Under the pieces are notes generated by a model that worked only from the letters and a program-made list of their open reading frames with translations, searched no databases and had not been told where the DNA came from. Both the position numbers and the translations under genes were made by a program. Shown here in pieces: positions 31,201-38,791 of a DNA stretch of 43,983 nt (position 1 is the stretch's first letter; each line of letters starts with the position of its first letter). Origin of the DNA: Paucimonas sp. (GTDB lineage: Bacteria; Pseudomonadota; Gammaproteobacteria; Pseudomonadales; Pseudomonadaceae); the NCBI GenBank assembly GCA_031253995.1, contig JAIRVG010000083.1, positions 1-43,983 of the forward strand. Direction: 5' to 3'.

Positions 31201-32817
31201 AATACCCAGGCTTACGACTACATAGTCGTGGGTGGCGGGGCAGGTGGCTGCGTAGTGGCCGCCCGTCTCAGCGAAGATCCGCGCAACCAGGTGCTGCTCA
31301 TCGAGGAAGGACCTGACGACCAGAACCTGTTCATCCGCATGAACGGTGGCTACTTCAGGATGATGGGCACCGAGCGCACCCGTACCTACCATGCCGAACC
31401 GTCCCGGCATGTGGCCGGGCGTCCGATCCAGATCATGCAGGCCCGCACCCTTGGTGGCGGGCATTCGATCAACGCCATGCTGTATATCCGCGGCCAGCGC
31501 GAGGACTACGACGGCTGGGCGGCGGCCGGCTGCGAGGGCTGGTCGTTCGACGAGGTGCTGCCGTTCTTCCGCAAGGCCGAGGGCAATCGTCGCTTCGCCG
31601 GCGAGCTGCATGGCAACGACGGCCCGCTGGTGGTGTCCGACAACCCCCATCGTGATCCGCTCAGCGAGGCCTTCGTCAAGGCCGCGCAGCAGACCCTGGA
31701 CGATGACGGCCAGCCATTCACCTACAACGACGACTTCAACGGCGAGCGCCAGCACGGCTTCGGCTACTACCAGATCACCAGTCAGCGCGGCGAGCGCGGC
31801 AGTTCCGCGCGGACGTACCTCAAGGCAGCGCAAGCGAGACCCAACCTGACCGTGCAGACCGGCACCGCGGTCTCCCGCGTGCTGATCGAAGACCTGCGCG
31901 CGGCCGGGGTCGTCGTCAGCCGTAATGGCGAGGAACAGGTTATCCGCGCCCGTCGCGAGGTGATCCTCTGCGCCGGCACCCTGGTCACGCCCAAGCTGCT
32001 CATGCTCTCCGGCATCGGGCCGGCGGAGCACCTGCGTGAGCAGGGGATCGAACCACTGGTGGACCTGCCCGGCGTCGGCGAGAACTTCCAGGATCACCTG
32101 GTGGCGCCGGTGGACGGCAAGCTCAAGGAACCCATCAGCCTGCTGGGCCAGGACAAGGGCCTCAACGCCCTGCGCCACGGCCTGGAATGGAGCCTGTTCC
32201 GCACTGGCATCCTCAGTTCCTGCCTGGTCGAGGCCGGCGGCTTCATGGACCTGGATGGCGATGGCCGCCCGGAAATCCAGATCCATACCCTGGCCATGGC
32301 CTCCACCGCCTGGGGCAAGCTGGCCGCCGGTGAGGCCGCGCACGGCTACTCCGTGGCGCCGTGCTGCCTCACCAGCCACTCCCGTGGTCGCATTCGCCTG
32401 TGCAGCAGCAACCCGCAGGACCCTCCGCTGATCGATGCGAATTTCCTCAGCGACCCGCGCGATGTGCGCAACCTGATGAACGGGGTGCGGGTCGCCCGGC
32501 GCTTCCTGCGCGCACCGGCACTGGCACGGTTCGTCGATGGCGAGCTGATGCCGGGCAGGGCGGTGGACGACGATGACACCGCGCTGGAGGCCTATGTCCG
32601 GGCCCATGCGCAGAACGCCTTCCACCCCGTCGGCACCTGCGCCATGGGCAGCGGCGCCGATGCGGTGGTCGATCCTCAGCTCAGGGTCCGCGGCATCCAG
32701 GGCCTGCGCGTCGCCGATGCCTCGGTGATGCCGGTCATCGTGCGCGGCAACACCACGGCGCCCACGGTGATGATCGCCGAGCGGGCGGCGGCATTCATTC
32801 GCCAACCCATCCACTGA
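31198..32817 (+). CDS. GMC-family FAD oxidoreductase (choline dehydrogenase-like), paralogue
   Basis: The 539-residue enzyme has the FAD motif YIVVGGGAGGCVVAARL at the very N-terminus, QARTLGGGHSINAMLYIRGQ, CAGTLVTPKLLMLSGIGP and catalytic histidine in AFHPVGTCAMG. It shares long blocks with the GMC at 28286-29950 (GWAAAGC-GWS-DEVLPFF), so the two are paralogues that may act on successive alcohol groups or on different isomers. It heads an operon with the MFS permease, outer-membrane channel and perhaps the EthD gene. The start codon lies inside a stable hairpin, and the tandem operator is upstream. Confidence 0.92.
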   Translation: MNTQAYDYIVVGGGAGGCVVAARLSEDPRNQVLLIEEGPDDQNLFIRMNGGYFRMMGTERTRTYHAEPSRHVAGRPIQIMQARTLGGGHSINAMLYIRGQREDYDGWAAAGCEGWSFDEVLPFFRKAEGNRRFAGELHGNDGPLVVSDNPHRDPLSEAFVKAAQQTLDDDGQPFTYNDDFNGERQHGFGYYQITSQRGERGSSARTYLKAAQARPNLTVQTGTAVSRVLIEDLRAAGVVVSRNGEEQVIRARREVILCAGTLVTPKLLMLSGIGPAEHLREQGIEPLVDLPGVGENFQDHLVAPVDGKLKEPISLLGQDKGLNALRHGLEWSLFRTGILSSCLVEAGGFMDLDGDGRPEIQIHTLAMASTAWGKLAAGEAAHGYSVAPCCLTSHSRGRIRLCSSNPQDPPLIDANFLSDPRDVRNLMNGVRVARRFLRAPALARFVDGELMPGRAVDDDDTALEAYVRAHAQNAFHPVGTCAMGSGADAVVDPQLRVRGIQGLRVADASVMPVIVRGNTTAPTVMIAERAAAFIRQPIH

Positions 32818-32926
32818 CCGAGGACACCCATCACCCACGATCACGCCTTGCCCCACGCTTCGACCCAGACCAACAAGAACAACATCCTGTATTCAGCGGC
32901 CCGATCCGCTGAAGGAGCACTGCATC

Positions 32927-34273
32927 ATGCACAGCAACCCACCGGGGCTTCCCGGCCATCTGCAAGGCATTCCCGTCACGCGGATCTTTATCGCCGCCTT
33001 CATCACCCAGTTCTGCATGGGCTTCGAGGTGCTGTTGCGGCTCAATGCCGCCAGCCCGATCAAGCATGATTTCTTCGACGCCACCAACCCGCTGACCTCC
33101 GGCGCCATGATCGGCGAGGTGCTCGGGGTGCTGTTCCTCGGCTTCGCCATCGCCAACTTCTGCATGGCGCCGCTGGTGGATGCCATCGGCCTGCGCCGTA
33201 CCCATGTGCTCAGTGTGCTGCTGTACCTGGCCGGCACCGCCACGCTGGTGTCGGCCTCTGCGGAGTCGGCCTGGGCCTGGCAGTTGCTCTGGGGCGGTTC
33301 GCTGCTCCAGGGGCTGGCCTGGGGCTCACTCGAAGCGGCCTTGAATCCGCTGGTGGTGACCCTCTATCCCACCCGCAAGGTGCTCAAGCTCAACCTGTTC
33401 CATGCCGCCTTCGCCCTGGGGATGCTGGTCGCGGCGCCGGCGTGTGTGATGGTGGAAACCTTCGCCCTGGGCTGGAAAGTCCAGCTGGCGCTGGTGGCCA
33501 TCCCGGCACTGCTCGCCCTCGTGCTGATTTCCCGGGTCAAGTACCCGCCCAGCGAACGGGTGGCTCAAGGCGTGTCGTTCACCGGCATGTTCCGCCATAC
33601 CCTGACCCGGCCGGCGTTCTACCTGTTCCTCTGCGCCATGTTCCTCACCTCCGCCACGGAGCTGGTGCCCAGCAGCTGGATCGACCTGACCCTGACCCGG
33701 ATCGTCGGCATCCAGGGCTTCTGGCTGGTGGCGTTCATCTACACGGTGCAGATCGTCGTGCGCCTGTTCACCGGGGTGATGTATCGGCATATCGGCTCCA
33801 GCGGGATCCTGTTCTTCGGTTGCGCCTTCGCGTTTGCCGGCCTGTCCCTGTTGAGCCAGGCGACGAGCCCGGGCACGGGGCTGTTCGCCGCGCTGCTGTT
33901 CGGCATGGGCACCAGCGTGCTGTGGCCGACCATGCTGGCCAGCACCTCGGAGCGCTTTCCGCAGGGCGGCTCGCTGGCGATCGGTATCACCGCGTCCGCC
34001 GGCATGCTCTCCACCTACGTGCTGATGCCGGCGTTCGGCACCTTGTTCGACCAGGCGAAGATCGCCAGTGCCGGCGGCAGCGCCGCGTTCGAGGCGCTCA
34101 AGGAGGGCTCGCCTGCACATGACCAGGTCATGGTCGACGCGGCCGGATCGATCTTCCACAGCGCGTCGTTCCTGCCGCTGATCGTCGTGGTGTTCTTTGC
34201 CGGTGCCTGGCTCTACGACCACCGCCGCAAACGCCGCGCCAGTGCTCCTCGCAGTTTCGTCGTCGAGAGCTGA
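32927..34273 (+). CDS. MFS transporter
   Basis: The 448-residue protein has about twelve hydrophobic helices and no signal peptide. It begins with a short polar tail, then TRIFIAAFITQFCMGFEVLL. The loop after helix 2 (PLVDAIGLRRTHVL) keeps the MFS D-x(3)-GLRR pattern, and the C-terminal tail is basic (DHRRKRRASAPR). It resembles sugar/fucose-permease-like MFS proteins, but the ligand is not recognisable. The ATG follows AAGGAG. Lying between the GMC dehydrogenase and an outer-membrane channel, it most likely imports the substrate of the cluster. Confidence 0.88.
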   Translation: MHSNPPGLPGHLQGIPVTRIFIAAFITQFCMGFEVLLRLNAASPIKHDFFDATNPLTSGAMIGEVLGVLFLGFAIANFCMAPLVDAIGLRRTHVLSVLLYLAGTATLVSASAESAWAWQLLWGGSLLQGLAWGSLEAALNPLVVTLYPTRKVLKLNLFHAAFALGMLVAAPACVMVETFALGWKVQLALVAIPALLALVLISRVKYPPSERVAQGVSFTGMFRHTLTRPAFYLFLCAMFLTSATELVPSSWIDLTLTRIVGIQGFWLVAFIYTVQIVVRLFTGVMYRHIGSSGILFFGCAFAFAGLSLLSQATSPGTGLFAALLFGMGTSVLWPTMLASTSERFPQGGSLAIGITASAGMLSTYVLMPAFGTLFDQAKIASAGGSAAFEALKEGSPAHDQVMVDAAGSIFHSASFLPLIVVVFFAGAWLYDHRRKRRASAPRSFVVES

Positions 34274-34317
34274 CGGCCCGCGCATTTCCTCGGCTTCATC
34301 AACCTGTCGTCGAACGG

Positions 34318-34338
34318 GTTGGCACCCTGGTGCCAGCC
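34318..34338 (+). promoter_or_regulatory. Hairpin between MFS and outer-membrane channel genes
   Basis: TGGCACC (34320-34326) and GGTGCCA (34329-34335) are perfect complements with a two-base loop, and pairing can extend to ten pairs with one G-T. There is no T-run, so it is more likely an mRNA-stability or regulator half-site element than a terminator. Confidence 0.45.
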
Positions 34339-34378
34339 ACGGCGACGGCCTGTCCCACAAAAACAATAAAAGTGCCCA

Positions 34379-35245
34379 ATGAACAACACACTCCTCAAGG
34401 TTTCCGGCGTCGCTCTCCTGTTGTCCCTTTCCATCCCTGCACAGGCCGCTGGCGACGCCATGGCCCGGGACTACATCGCCGCCCCGGCAGGCGTGGACCT
34501 TGCCGTGGGCTACTACACCCACAAACAGGCCAACACCTACGTGGCGAATGGCAAGGACATCGGCGCGGACTTTTCTTCCGACCTGCTGATTGCTCGCTAT
34601 GTGCACTTCATGGAAGTCGGCGGGATGATCATCGACCCGCAGATCATCCTGCCCATGGGCCAGCTCAACGTGAACCTGCCCGGCGCGCTGGATGACCGGC
34701 GCAGCAGCATGGGCGACATGATCCTGCTCAGTTCGTTCTGGTTCGTGAACGACCCGGCCAGCAAGACCTGGATCGCCTTCACCCCCTACGTCACCGTGCC
34801 CACCGGCAACTACAACGACGAGCGTCCGGGCACCAGCCTGGGCAGCAATCGCTGGAGCTACACCGCCGAGTTCGGCATGACCAAGGGCTTTGGCGAGAAC
34901 ACCACGGTGGACCTGATCGCCGCCGTGGACTTCTTCGGGCGCAACGACGACTACCTCGGACAGACCCAGAAGAAGGACAAGGTCTGGAGTGCCCAGGCCA
35001 TCTATGCCTACAACCTGACCCCGACGCTGTGGGCCTCGGCAAAGTACACCTGGGCCAGCGGCGGCGAGACGGAGTTGGGCGGCGTCGACCAGGACGACCG
35101 CTCGAAGGTGCAGACCGTGGCCTTCGGCCTGGCCAAGCAACTGACCCGGCAGGACAACGTGCAGGTCGAGTACATCCAGGACATCAAGGTCGACAACGCC
35201 TTCGAGACCCGCGGTGCCCGGGTGCGCTTCGTTCACGCGTTCTGA
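34379..35245 (+). CDS. Outer-membrane channel, phenol-degradation MetA family
   Basis: The 288-residue protein has a signal peptide cleaved after PAQA and an alternating beta-strand pattern ending in RFVHAF, which fits an outer-membrane barrel. LAVGYYTHKQANTYVANGK, PYVTVPTGNYNDERPGTSLG and the later FGMTKGFGENTTVDL segment are typical of the Phenol_MetA_deg (PF13557) group found in clusters for aromatic or terpenoid breakdown. It probably lets the hydrophobic substrate pass. It follows the MFS gene by 105 bases and is followed by a strong terminator. Confidence 0.87.
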   Translation: MNNTLLKVSGVALLLSLSIPAQAAGDAMARDYIAAPAGVDLAVGYYTHKQANTYVANGKDIGADFSSDLLIARYVHFMEVGGMIIDPQIILPMGQLNVNLPGALDDRRSSMGDMILLSSFWFVNDPASKTWIAFTPYVTVPTGNYNDERPGTSLGSNRWSYTAEFGMTKGFGENTTVDLIAAVDFFGRNDDYLGQTQKKDKVWSAQAIYAYNLTPTLWASAKYTWASGGETELGGVDQDDRSKVQTVAFGLAKQLTRQDNVQVEYIQDIKVDNAFETRGARVRFVHAF

Positions 35246-35256
35246 GCAACACAGCG

Positions 35257-35285
35257 TGCCCCCGCCTGGCGGGGGCATTTCTCTT
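35257..35285 (+). terminator. Rho-independent terminator after the outer-membrane channel
   Basis: TGCCCCCGC-CTG-GCGGGGGCA forms a nine-pair stem followed by TTTCTCTTT. It ends the 31198 operon, so the EthD gene 28 bases downstream depends on read-through or on its own promoter. Confidence 0.88.
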
Positions 35286-35312
35286 TGAACCACCGCAAAG
35301 GAGCGGTTCGGG

Positions 35313-35651
35313 ATGTTTACCATCGCATTTCTCTTTCGCCGCAAGCCCGGCCTCGATCGCGAGGCCTTCGATGCCCTCTACGAAGCCCATCGCGAAGTCA
35401 TGATCCGTGAGGCCCGTGGCCTGGTCAGCTATGTGCAATGCCCGGCCAGCGCCGTGGCGCAGATCGGCGGTATCGCCTGCAATGCCGGCCCCACGGTGTA
35501 TGACGCGCTGTCGATCTACACCTACCGCAGCGAGGAGGATGCCGCGCACACCACGCGGCTGGCCGCGGTGGCGGCCGACAGCGAGCGCTTCATCGATTTC
35601 GACAGCATGATCACCCTGGCCGTGGCGCCCCGGACGGTGTACCCGGGCTGA
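35313..35651 (+). CDS. EthD-domain protein
   Basis: The 112-residue protein has the dimeric alpha/beta barrel EthD layout: MFTIAFLFRRKPGLDREAF at the start, then HREVMIREARGLVSYVQ, and a YRSEEDA helix. EthD proteins accompany oxidative catabolic genes and may assist oxygenases or catalyse a small decarboxylation or isomerisation; the exact role is unknown. It is convergent with the MDR gene, three bases from its stop. The start is preceded by AAAGGAG at a long spacing. Confidence 0.82.
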   Translation: MFTIAFLFRRKPGLDREAFDALYEAHREVMIREARGLVSYVQCPASAVAQIGGIACNAGPTVYDALSIYTYRSEEDAAHTTRLAAVAADSERFIDFDSMITLAVAPRTVYPG

Positions 35652-35654
35652 GGC

Positions 35655-36626
35655 TCAGGGCTTGAGCAGGATGCTGCCCGTGGCTTCCCGCGATGCCAGG
35701 CGCGCATAGGCCGCTGCGTGGTCTTCAAGGGCGTAGCGGCTGTCGATCAGCGGCCGCAGCAGGCCCTTGGCGACGAAGCCGTGGATCGCGGTGAAGGCCG
35801 CCGCTACGTCCTCGTCGGTTTCCAGCCAGGCGTCGTAGCCGAGGATGCGCTTTTCCTCGATCACCAGGTCGGCTACGTCGATGCTGGCGGACATGCCGCC
35901 GACGAAGCCGATCGAGACCAGGGCGCCACGGGGCCGCAGCGCGCGCACCAATTGCCCCAGCAACTCACCGCCGACCGGGTCGAAGGCCAGGTCGGCACCT
36001 TGGCCATCGGTGGCCGCCAGGACCCCTTCCTTCAACGATTCGCTGGACAGGTCGATCACCCTGGCCGCGCCGGAGCGCAGGGCATAAGGCACCTTCCGCG
36101 TGCTGGAAACAATGCCGATGGGTACCGCCCCCAGAGCCCGGGCGGTCTGCACCAGCGCATGACCAAGCGCACCGGAGGCGCCCGACACCAGCACCCGCTG
36201 GCCCGGCTTCACCTGACCGGCGCGGGTCAGTGCCTGGTAGGCCGTGACGTAGTTGATGGGCAGGGCCGCGCCTTCGTCGAGGTCGATGTTGTCCGGCAGT
36301 TCGAAGAGGCGCTTGTCCTCGATCACAGCCCATTGCTGCTGCAGGCCATCCTCGCGGATGCCCAACTGTGCGCCACCGTAGATCGCCACCGACGTGCCGC
36401 GCGGGAAGCGGGCGCTGTCCTCGATAACGCCGGCGCCGTCGTTGCTCAGCACCACGGGGGCCATCGCAGCCGCAACGATGCCCGAGCGCACCAGGCTGGA
36501 CAGTGGATTGACCGTGGCGGCATGGATTTTCACCAGACTATGGCCGGACTTGAGGGTTGGCATGGGACGGTCTTCGAGAGTCATTTCGGCGGGAGCGCCG
36601 AAGCGGGTCGCTACGAGTGCTTTCAT
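35655..36626 (-). CDS. Zinc-less MDR oxidoreductase (quinone oxidoreductase-like)
   Basis: The 323-residue protein has the GroES-like N-terminal domain and the NAD(P)H Rossmann domain of the medium-chain dehydrogenase/reductase family (RVLVSGASGALGHALVQTAR with the GASGALG loop). The catalytic zinc ligands of alcohol dehydrogenases are absent, so it belongs with the quinone or enoyl reductases. It should reduce quinones or enones. The start follows AGGAAAC. It lies 71 bases after the arginase-fold gene, separated by a perfect hairpin, and is probably expressed from the same promoter at a reduced level. Confidence 0.9.
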   Translation of the reverse strand: MKALVATRFGAPAEMTLEDRPMPTLKSGHSLVKIHAATVNPLSSLVRSGIVAAAMAPVVLSNDGAGVIEDSARFPRGTSVAIYGGAQLGIREDGLQQQWAVIEDKRLFELPDNIDLDEGAALPINYVTAYQALTRAGQVKPGQRVLVSGASGALGHALVQTARALGAVPIGIVSSTRKVPYALRSGAARVIDLSSESLKEGVLAATDGQGADLAFDPVGGELLGQLVRALRPRGALVSIGFVGGMSASIDVADLVIEEKRILGYDAWLETDEDVAAAFTAIHGFVAKGLLRPLIDSRYALEDHAAAYARLASREATGSILLKP

Positions 36627-36653
36627 CTTGGTTTCCTGAGGGGGAGAAACGGC

Positions 36654-36675
36654 AAGGCGCTCCTGGGAGCGCCTT
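36654..36675 (-). terminator. Hairpin between arginase-fold and MDR genes
   Basis: AAGGCGCTCC (36654-36663) and GGAGCGCCTT (36666-36675) form a perfect ten-pair stem. On the minus strand it is followed by GCCGTTTC, a poor T-run, so it is probably a partial terminator or an mRNA processing point rather than a full stop. Confidence 0.55.
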
Positions 36676-36697
36676 GAGGAGGGTGGTCTGTGTGGAT

Positions 36698-37582
36698 TCA
36701 GCGCTGCGGATTACCCAGCAATGGCAAGCGCGCCAGCATGTTCTTCATCGCCAGCGCATCCCATGGCAGGTGCTCGGCGATACCGATACCCACCACATCG
36801 ACGGCGGCGGCGACATCGGCGAGCAGGCGGATGACCTGTTCCATGGTCATCTTTCCCTGGGCCACGCCGTCATAGGTGTCAGGTGCGATGTTCGGCTCGG
36901 CGAAGAGCAGGGAGCGGAACAGGGTCGGGTCCAGTACATCGAGGTCGAGGTGGATTGCCAGGTGCCGGGCGCCGGTCTCGCGCAGCCATTGCAGCACCGG
37001 CTCGCTGCTGTGGGCCAGCTCCGCCGGGCCGGCACTGCGCAGGCCCAGGCGTTGCAAGGTCGCGGTTTCCACCGGCAGGGTCTGCTGCAATCCGGCGTAC
37101 ATGACGTTGGCAGGCTTCAGCGGCCGCTGCACCGCCTCGGCGAACGCGCGGTCGCCTTCGCCCAGCAGGTTGCCGAGGACCATGGCGTGGGCGTGACGGA
37201 AGTCGGCGGGGGTCATCACATCCGGGTGGGCGTCCACCCAGAGCACGGCGAGATCGCCGTCATAGCGCTCGTTCAGGTAGGCGAAGGGCGCCAGGTCCAC
37301 CAGGCAGTCGCCACCGAGCACCACCAGGCGGTGGGGCTGGTGCCGGTCGATCAGTCGGCGGGCATCGTGTAACTGCCGTAGCAGCGCCGAGCGGCCGACA
37401 ATGCCGTCTTCCAGGGGCAATGGCTGCTGGTCGGGCTCGATCACCGGCACGTGCTCGACCGGGCCGTCGGCGGCGGGCGCCAGCCAGGCGAGCAATTGCG
37501 CGCCGAAGAAGTAGGGCGGGTTGTTGCCGCCTTGCCATTGGGGAAACAGCAGGCGCAGGGTCTTGTCCTGGGGAGTGCTCAT
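36698..37582 (-). CDS. Arginase/agmatinase-fold hydrolase with altered metal site
   Basis: The 294-residue protein has the ureohydrolase fold. Metal motifs are DAHPD (117-121) and HLDLDVLDP with Asp213 and Asp215. The first motif, GGDHS in arginases, reads GGDCLVD here, so the histidine ligand is Cys93. An arginase-like subgroup with this change exists in other bacteria, with no proven substrate that I can name. It could hydrolyse a guanidino or other C-N compound, or bind different metals. It is preceded by a tandem operator (37647-37685) and by an AraC gene on the same strand, and is followed by the MDR enzyme. Confidence 0.85.
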   Translation of the reverse strand: MSTPQDKTLRLLFPQWQGGNNPPYFFGAQLLAWLAPAADGPVEHVPVIEPDQQPLPLEDGIVGRSALLRQLHDARRLIDRHQPHRLVVLGGDCLVDLAPFAYLNERYDGDLAVLWVDAHPDVMTPADFRHAHAMVLGNLLGEGDRAFAEAVQRPLKPANVMYAGLQQTLPVETATLQRLGLRSAGPAELAHSSEPVLQWLRETGARHLAIHLDLDVLDPTLFRSLLFAEPNIAPDTYDGVAQGKMTMEQVIRLLADVAAAVDVVGIGIAEHLPWDALAMKNMLARLPLLGNPQR

Positions 37583-37646
37583 CAGGTCACCATCGGGTAG
37601 CGGTTGAAAGCTGGGCGTTCATGCTGCTCGATGGGGCGGGTGGCCG

Positions 37647-37685
37647 CTTTGTCGTGCCGGCCAATGGTTGTGCTGGCGTCGCCAG
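37647..37685 (-). promoter_or_regulatory. Tandem AraC-type operator of the arginase-fold operon
   Basis: On the minus strand CTGGCG (from 37685) and TTGGCC (from 37664) are exactly 21 bases apart, with CAA and AAAG in the following positions. Ungapped alignment with the site at 30010-30051 gives about 25 of 39 identities by eye. It lies eight bases after the AraC stop codon, just as the 31086 site follows the other AraC gene. Confidence 0.62.
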
Positions 37686-37692
37686 CTGGTGC

Positions 37693-38619
37693 TCAGGCGC
37701 CGTTCAGCAGCTGTTGCGGGGTGATGCCGTAGGCCTGTTTGAAGGCTTTGCTGAAGTGCGAGAGGTTGCTGAAGCCGCAGCTCAGCGCCGCCACGCTGAC
37801 TTGCTGGAAACGCCCGCTGACCAGCCCGGCGTGGCTCGCTGCCAGGCGTTGTTGCCAGAGCCAGCGCATGACGGTGGAATCCTCTGCCGCGAAGATCCGG
37901 CTCAGGCTACGCGACGACAGATGGTTCGCTGCGGCGATGCTGTCCACGTTCAGGTCGGTGCGGGCCAGGTTGGCCAGGAGGAAGTGCTTGACCCGTTCTA
38001 CCTGCTGTTCATGGCGTCGTTCGGTCGCCGACCCTTGCGTGCCGAACGCGGCCTCGTAGGCGCCCGAGAGGACGTCGAGCAATGCGCCGTTGAGTCGTTC
38101 GCTGATGGCCGGCGAGGTTTCCTGGCTGTTGCAGGTCTCCACCAGCGTGCGGGCGAGGCGGGCCAGGGGCGTGTGGCTTTCCAGGGTGCGGTTGAGGTAC
38201 CGCTCGACATCGGGGATGTGCTGCAGCATCAACGCCCGTGGTACGCCCAGCACGATCTGGTCGTCGCCCTTGGGAAAGGAGGCGGTGAAGGGGCGGGCAC
38301 TGTCGTACAGGACGATATCCCCTGGCCCTTGCCTGGACAGCCGGTCGCCCTGCTGCACATGGGCTTCGCTGCAGAAACTCAGGGAGATGAAGAACGAGTC
38401 GATGGCGTCATCGCGCCGCTGGCGGGCGTACTCGACGGGCAGCGAGCGGATCCGCGAGAAGGTCACGGCGCCTTTGGTCACCGAGGTCAGCGAACCGTCG
38501 AAACAGTCGTCGCTCAGTTGCCGGTTGATGGAGGGGACGAATTGGGCGGCAATGACGTCCTGCCAGTAGTCGAAGCGTTCCCTGGCGCCGAGATCAGGGG
38601 TGGGGAAGAGGAGGGTCAT
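37693..38619 (-). CDS. AraC-family regulator, second copy in the catabolic region
   Basis: The 308-residue protein has an AraC_binding_2-type sensor half (about 1-190) and a C-terminal double helix-turn-helix (about 205-305; IAAANHLSSRSLSRIFAAED and AALSCGFSNLSHFSKAFKQA). It is a paralogue of the regulator at 30149-31078, including LWQQRL and the YGITPQQLL end. It is upstream of and co-directional with the arginase-fold gene, whose promoter it probably controls. The recognition helices are similar enough that both regulators may read the same operators. The ribosome site is weak. Confidence 0.9.
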   Translation of the reverse strand: MTLLFPTPDLGARERFDYWQDVIAAQFVPSINRQLSDDCFDGSLTSVTKGAVTFSRIRSLPVEYARQRRDDAIDSFFISLSFCSEAHVQQGDRLSRQGPGDIVLYDSARPFTASFPKGDDQIVLGVPRALMLQHIPDVERYLNRTLESHTPLARLARTLVETCNSQETSPAISERLNGALLDVLSGAYEAAFGTQGSATERRHEQQVERVKHFLLANLARTDLNVDSIAAANHLSSRSLSRIFAAEDSTVMRWLWQQRLAASHAGLVSGRFQQVSVAALSCGFSNLSHFSKAFKQAYGITPQQLLNGA

Positions 38620-38683
38620 GGCGGGATACGCGAGAGAGAGGGCTCGGTGGGCACGATATCAGGTACGGGTGGGGTTGGGGTAC

Positions 38684-38772
38684 TTGTGGCCGCTTCGCTC
38701 CCAATCGCGGCGGTCCGGCGTCCCGGTGAATCCGCACGCCGTCCCCGCTAGATCAATGAGTGATGTGTTGTG
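38684..38772 (+). repeat. Interspersed palindromic repeat, copy C
   Basis: GTGGCCGCTTCGCTCCCAAT and CGCCGTCCCCGCTAGATCAA match the ends of copy A at 24-85, and the ending ATGTGTTGT matches copy A at 92-100. The middle differs (CGGTCCGGCGTCCCGGTGAA), like the diverged unit at 17040-17106. It lies between the AraC and oprB genes. Confidence 0.75.
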
Positions 38773-38791
38773 CCTTCAACAGCAAAGCAGG

